A stretch of DNA of 64,000 nucleotides, from contig NZ_JBFBVU010000006.1 of the NCBI RefSeq assembly GCF_040689105.1, forward strand, positions 100,948 through 164,947, in the 5' to 3' direction. The stretch is from Meridianimarinicoccus marinus. Its GTDB lineage: Bacteria; Pseudomonadota; Alphaproteobacteria; Rhodobacterales; Rhodobacteraceae. The notes under the pieces are model-generated. The model saw nothing but the letters and a program-made list of their open reading frames with translations. It was not told where the DNA came from and did no database searches. The position numbers and the translations under genes were made by a program. This document shows positions 60,466 through 64,000 of the stretch, piece by piece. The stretch's first letter is position 1. Each line of letters opens with the position of its first letter.

Positions 60466-62405
60466 GACGTCCCCCCCGCGACACCGACCTGTCGACCCGC
60501 CGCATCGGCCGCCGCGCGCTGGTGCTGGGCGGCGCGCAGCTGGCCTTTGTTGGCCTTCTGGGCTGGCGGATGCGGCAGATGCAGGTGGAGCAGTCCGAGG
60601 AATACCGGATGTTGGCCGAGGAAAACCGCATCAACATGCGGCTGCTGCCTCCGGCGCGCGGGCTGATCTTCGACCGCAACGGCGCCCCGATCGCCATCAA
60701 CGACCAGAACTACCGCGTGGTCATCGTGCGCGAGGATGCCGGCGACGTGGAACAGGTCTTGCAGGAGTTGGGCCGCCTGATCCCGCTGACCGACGAAGAC
60801 ATCGAACGCACCCTGCGCGAGACCCGGCGCCGGTCCAGCTTCGTGCCGGTCACCGTGGCCGACCGGCTGTCGTGGGACGATCTGGCCCGTGTGGCGGTCA
60901 ACGCCCCCGCCCTGCCCGGCGTGCGGCCCGAAGTGGGGCTGTCCCGGGCCTATCCGCTGGGATCGGATTTCGCCCATGTGGTGGGCTATGTCGGCCCGGT
61001 CAGCGACTATGACCTGTCCAAGCTGCAGGACCCGGACCCTTTGTTGCAGATCCCGAAGTTCCAGATCGGCAAGTCGGGGATCGAGGCCAAGGAGGAAATG
61101 GTGCTGCGCGGCCGCGCCGGCAACAGCCAGATCGAAGTCAACGCCGTGGGCCGGGTCATGCGTGAGCTGTCGCGTACCGAAGGCACCGCCGGGCGCAACC
61201 TGCAACTGACCATCGACGAGACCCTGCAGAACTATGTTCAGGCGCGGCTGGATGGCGAAAGTGCGGCGGTGGTGGTCACCGATGTGCGCAACGGCGACCT
61301 TCTGGCGGTGGCCTCCTCGCCGACCTTCGATCCCAACAAGTTCGTGCGCGGCATCTCGGGCGCCGATTATCGCCTGCTGACCGAAAACAAGTTCCGCCCG
61401 CTGGCCAACAAATCGGTGCAGGGGGTCTATCCGCCGGGATCGACCTTCAAGATGGTGACAGCGCTGGCGGCCCTTGAGGCCGGGGTCGTCTCGCCCGAGG
61501 ACACGGTCTGGTGTCCGGGGTACCTGAGTGCCGGCTCGCGCCGCTTCCACTGCTGGAAACGCGGCGGCCACGGCCACATGAACCTGCACCAGAGCCTGCA
61601 GCAGTCCTGCGATGTCTATTACTACGAGGTCGCCCAGCGGGTCGGCATCGACAAGATTTCGGAAATGGCGCGCAAGCTGGGCATGGGCACCCGCTTTGAC
61701 ATTCCCATGTCGGCGGTGGCCGAAGGGCTGACGCCGACGCGCGACTGGAAAGCGACGCGGCGCGGCGCCGACTGGGTGATCGGCGACACGCTGAACGCCT
61801 CGATCGGGCAGGGGTTCGTGCTGGCCTCGCCGCTGCAACTGTCGGTGATGACGGCGCGGCTGGCCAGCGGCAACACCATTGCGCCACGGTTGATCCGGGC
61901 CGTGGACGGGGTCGAGGAACCGGTGCGCCTTGAAGGGCCGCTGGACATCAATCCCCAACACCTGCGCGCGGTGCGTCGGGCCATGTTCGCGGTGTCTAAC
62001 TCGCGCCGGGGCACCGCCTATCGGTCGCGCATCGACGATGAGACCTTGCAGATGGCGGGCAAGACCGGCACCAGCCAGGTCCGCAACATCACCGCCGCCG
62101 AACGGCGCCGCGGCGTCTTCCGCAACGAGGATCTGCCGTGGGAGCGGCGCGACCACGCGCTGTTTGTGGGCTTCGCCCCCTACGACAATCCGCAAGTCTC
62201 TGTCTCGGTGGTGGTAGAGCACGGCGGCGGCGGTTCGACCGCGGCGGCCCCCATTGCCCGCGACGTGATCCTGCGCACCCTGCATGGCGACCTGCCGCCG
62301 CTGGAGGCCTATCCCGCCGGTCAGCGCGAGCGCATCGAGGAAGAGCAGCGCGCCCTGCCCCTGCGCGACCGCAAACCGGTCGAAACTGTCAGCAGCCGCG
62401 CATGA
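60462..62405 (+). CDS. mrdA: Penicillin-binding protein 2
   Basis: 647 residues. Class B transpeptidase for side-wall elongation. One N-terminal membrane helix (RRALVLGGAQLAFVGLLGW), the PBP dimerisation domain (PPARGLIFDRNGAPIA), and the transpeptidase domain with Ser327 in PGSTFKM (STFK), SCD (LQQSCDVYYY) and KTGT (AGKTGTSQ). PBP2 normally partners RodA, whose ATG overlaps its stop. The ATG overlaps the mreD TGA. Confidence 0.96.
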   Translation: MRRPPRDTDLSTRRIGRRALVLGGAQLAFVGLLGWRMRQMQVEQSEEYRMLAEENRINMRLLPPARGLIFDRNGAPIAINDQNYRVVIVREDAGDVEQVLQELGRLIPLTDEDIERTLRETRRRSSFVPVTVADRLSWDDLARVAVNAPALPGVRPEVGLSRAYPLGSDFAHVVGYVGPVSDYDLSKLQDPDPLLQIPKFQIGKSGIEAKEEMVLRGRAGNSQIEVNAVGRVMRELSRTEGTAGRNLQLTIDETLQNYVQARLDGESAAVVVTDVRNGDLLAVASSPTFDPNKFVRGISGADYRLLTENKFRPLANKSVQGVYPPGSTFKMVTALAALEAGVVSPEDTVWCPGYLSAGSRRFHCWKRGGHGHMNLHQSLQQSCDVYYYEVAQRVGIDKISEMARKLGMGTRFDIPMSAVAEGLTPTRDWKATRRGADWVIGDTLNASIGQGFVLASPLQLSVMTARLASGNTIAPRLIRAVDGVEEPVRLEGPLDINPQHLRAVRRAMFAVSNSRRGTAYRSRIDDETLQMAGKTGTSQVRNITAAERRRGVFRNEDLPWERRDHALFVGFAPYDNPQVSVSVVVEHGGGGSTAAAPIARDVILRTLHGDLPPLEAYPAGQRERIEEEQRALPLRDRKPVETVSSRA

Positions 62406-63541
62406 CCTATCTTGAGTACAAGGTCAAATCCGTGCCCCGCGGGCTGCGCAAGGTCCTGTACCTGAACTGGCCGCTGATCCTGTTGCTGGCGGCAATCTCG
62501 GGCATCGGATTCGTGATGCTCTATTCGGTGGCCGGCGGCTCGCCGACGCCCTGGATGGAACCGCAGATGAAGCGCTTTGGCTTGGGCATGGCGATGATGC
62601 TGGTCATCGCCATGGTGCCGATCTGGTTCTGGCGCAACATGGCCGTCATGGGCTATCTGCTGGCGCTGGCGCTGCTGGTCTGGGTCGAAGTCGCGGGCAC
62701 CGTCGGCATGGGCGCACAACGCTGGATCGACCTTGGCTTCATGCGGTTGCAGCCGTCGGAACTGATGAAGATCACGCTGGTGATGATGCTGGCGGCCTAT
62801 TACGACTGGCTGGATCTGAAGAAGACCTCGCACCCGGTCTGGGTGTTCGTGCCGCTGGTCCTGATCCTGATCCCGGTCGCCCTGGTGCTGAAACAGCCCG
62901 ATCTGGGCACCTCGATCCTGCTGGTGGCCGGGGGCGGCTTCGTCATGTTTCTGGCCGGGGTGCACTGGGCCTATTTCGCCGCCGTCATCGGCGCGGGCGG
63001 TAGCCTTGTCTGGGCGGTGATGGCCTCGAAAGGCACCGACTGGCAGTTGCTGAAGGACTATCAGTACCGCCGCATCGACACCTTCCTTGATCCCTCGACC
63101 GATCCGCTGGGTGCGGGCTATCACATCACCCAGTCGAAGATCGCGCTGGGGTCCGGCGGCGTCACCGGGCGCGGCTTCATGCAGGGCACCCAGAGCCGGC
63201 TGAACTTCCTGCCCGAAAAGCACACCGATTTCATCTTCACCACGCTGGCCGAGGAATTCGGCTTTGTCGGCGCGACCTCGCTGCTGGCGCTTTACATGCT
63301 GGTGATCCTGTTCTGCATCGTCACCGCCATCACCAACCGCGACCGTTTCGGATCGCTGCTGACGCTGGGCATCGCCGGCACCTTCTTCCTGTTCTTCGCC
63401 GTGAACATGTCGATGGTGATGGGGCTGGCGCCGGTGGTGGGTGTGCCGCTGCCGCTGGTGTCCTACGGCGGCTCGGCGATGCTGGTGCTGCTGGTGGCCT
63501 TCGGGCTGGTGCAATCGGCCCATGTTCACAAACCCAGGTAG
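62402..63541 (+). CDS. rodA: Peptidoglycan glycosyltransferase RodA (SEDS)
   Basis: 379 residues with ten membrane helices. SEDS glycan polymerase that works with PBP2. Hallmarks KQPDLGTSILLVAGG, the extracytoplasmic FLPEKHTDFIFTTLAEEFG and the C-terminal VPLPLVSYGGSAMLVLL are present. ATG overlaps the mrdA stop (ATGA). No strong terminator is visible between it and the following reductase gene, only nine bases away, so they may be co-transcribed. Confidence 0.96.
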   Translation: MTYLEYKVKSVPRGLRKVLYLNWPLILLLAAISGIGFVMLYSVAGGSPTPWMEPQMKRFGLGMAMMLVIAMVPIWFWRNMAVMGYLLALALLVWVEVAGTVGMGAQRWIDLGFMRLQPSELMKITLVMMLAAYYDWLDLKKTSHPVWVFVPLVLILIPVALVLKQPDLGTSILLVAGGGFVMFLAGVHWAYFAAVIGAGGSLVWAVMASKGTDWQLLKDYQYRRIDTFLDPSTDPLGAGYHITQSKIALGSGGVTGRGFMQGTQSRLNFLPEKHTDFIFTTLAEEFGFVGATSLLALYMLVILFCIVTAITNRDRFGSLLTLGIAGTFFLFFAVNMSMVMGLAPVVGVPLPLVSYGGSAMLVLLVAFGLVQSAHVHKPR

Positions 63542-63550
63542 GGGGCTTCC

Positions 63551-64000
63551 ATGACGCTCAACATTTACTTCTCGGCCGCCGACAAGGACTGGGAGGCCTA
63601 CCGGCCCCTGTTGCAGAACGATCTGACTGCCGAGGGGTTCGACATCGCCCTGTCCAACACCTGCCCCGCGCCCGAGGCGGTGGATTACATCATCTATTCC
63701 CCCGACGGCCCGCTGGAGGACTTCAGCCCCTTCACCAAGGCCCGCGCCGTGCTGAACCTCTGGGCCGGGGTGGAGCGTATCGTGGCCAACCCGACGCTGA
63801 CGCAGCCGCTGGCCCGGATGGTGGATCCGGCAGGGCTGACGGCGGGGATGGTGGAATGGGTCACCGGCCATGTGCTGCGCCATCACCTCGGGATCGACGC
63901 GCATATCGTCAACCCGGATCACGACTGGGTGCATGTGCCGCCGCCGCTGGCCAAGGATCGCAAGGTCACCGTTCTGGGATTGGGCGCGTTGGGCGCGGCC
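63551..64000 (+). CDS. Glyoxylate/hydroxypyruvate reductase A-like, N-terminal part
   Basis: First 150 residues only; cut by the window edge. The frame begins MTLNIYFSAADKDWEAYRPLL; the D-2-hydroxyacid dehydrogenase N-domain includes NLWAGVERIVANPTL, and the NAD-binding Rossmann motif starts at VTVLGLGALGAA. Best fit is GhrA, which reduces glyoxylate and hydroxypyruvate with NADPH. It lies nine bases after rodA, so co-transcription with the wall operon is plausible. Confidence 0.85.
   Translation, partial: MTLNIYFSAADKDWEAYRPLLQNDLTAEGFDIALSNTCPAPEAVDYIIYSPDGPLEDFSPFTKARAVLNLWAGVERIVANPTLTQPLARMVDPAGLTAGMVEWVTGHVLRHHLGIDAHIVNPDHDWVHVPPPLAKDRKVTVLGLGALGAA

Noticed and set aside
60375..62285. 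636-residue minus-strand frame opposite mrdA
   Set aside because: Antisense to PBP2, which has all its catalytic motifs; the frame has none.
62321..63934. 537-residue minus-strand frame opposite rodA
   Set aside because: Strongly His/Arg/Gln-rich shadow of rodA and the next gene; no domain.

Overview
This is a high-GC, gene-dense chromosomal window with short intergenic gaps and many ATGA/TGATG stop-start overlaps. It looks like an alphaproteobacterium of the Rhodobacteraceae (Roseobacter side). Pointers are a PccR-type short-chain acyl-CoA regulator beside pccB, two VPLPA-CTERM surface proteins, a DUF1127 protein divergent from a LysR gene, a DUF6280-like protein, the tolC/PIMT-like pair, and an alphaproteobacterial class A RNase P RNA. 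No insertion sequence, prophage, CRISPR array or rRNA was seen.

Layout. 0-5.2 kb: propionate module with pccB and small downstream genes on the minus strand; divergently an MFS exporter overlapping pccR. 5.2-8.4 kb: a YdcH-like DUF465 protein, YebC, and two paralogous VPLPA-CTERM proteins with terminators and a perfect CRP-type palindrome. 8.6-15.8 kb: SLC13 permease, YmdB phosphoesterase, 5-formyl-THF cyclo-ligase, MgtE, guanine deaminase, HisN-like phosphatase. 15.8-21.4 kb: XRE regulator, quinone oxidoreductase, LysR/DUF1127 pair, Bax-inhibitor-1 protein, acyltransferase, lipoprotein, rpmG. 21.6-29.4 kb: DUF533 protein, rnpB, amidase, lipoprotein, gatA, gatC, ceramidase-like protein, metallo-hydrolase, DUF5671 protein, tadA, RluB-type pseudouridine synthase.

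29.5-35.0 kb is the most unusual block. A tiny membrane peptide, an XpaC-like protein, TelA, a DUF2927 lipoprotein, an SPFH-GYF_2 protein and a double zinc-ribbon membrane protein are packed in one operon. It resembles a membrane-stress or toxic-anion system whose SPFH and zinc-ribbon parts recall the Bacillus YdjI/YdjG pair. 35.0-40.5 kb: fructokinase with a LacI-type operator, dtd, a LysR regulator, a Leu/Glu-type amino-acid dehydrogenase, gpsA and a HAD phosphatase. 40.5-47.9 kb: complete xylose regulon: a ROK repressor divergent from xylF, xylH, a single-domain ATPase, xylB and xylA.

48-55.7 kb: efp, the DUF6280-like gene, cobQ, tolC, a PIMT-like methyltransferase, tRNA-Cys, a membrane-anchored receiver-domain protein, an SDR enzyme and a secreted beta-propeller. 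55.8-57.7 kb: a leucine leader peptide with an attenuator-like hairpin, then leuA. 57.9-64 kb: the elongasome operon mreB, mreC, mreD, mrdA and rodA with overlapping frames, then the start of a hydroxyacid dehydrogenase cut by the window edge.
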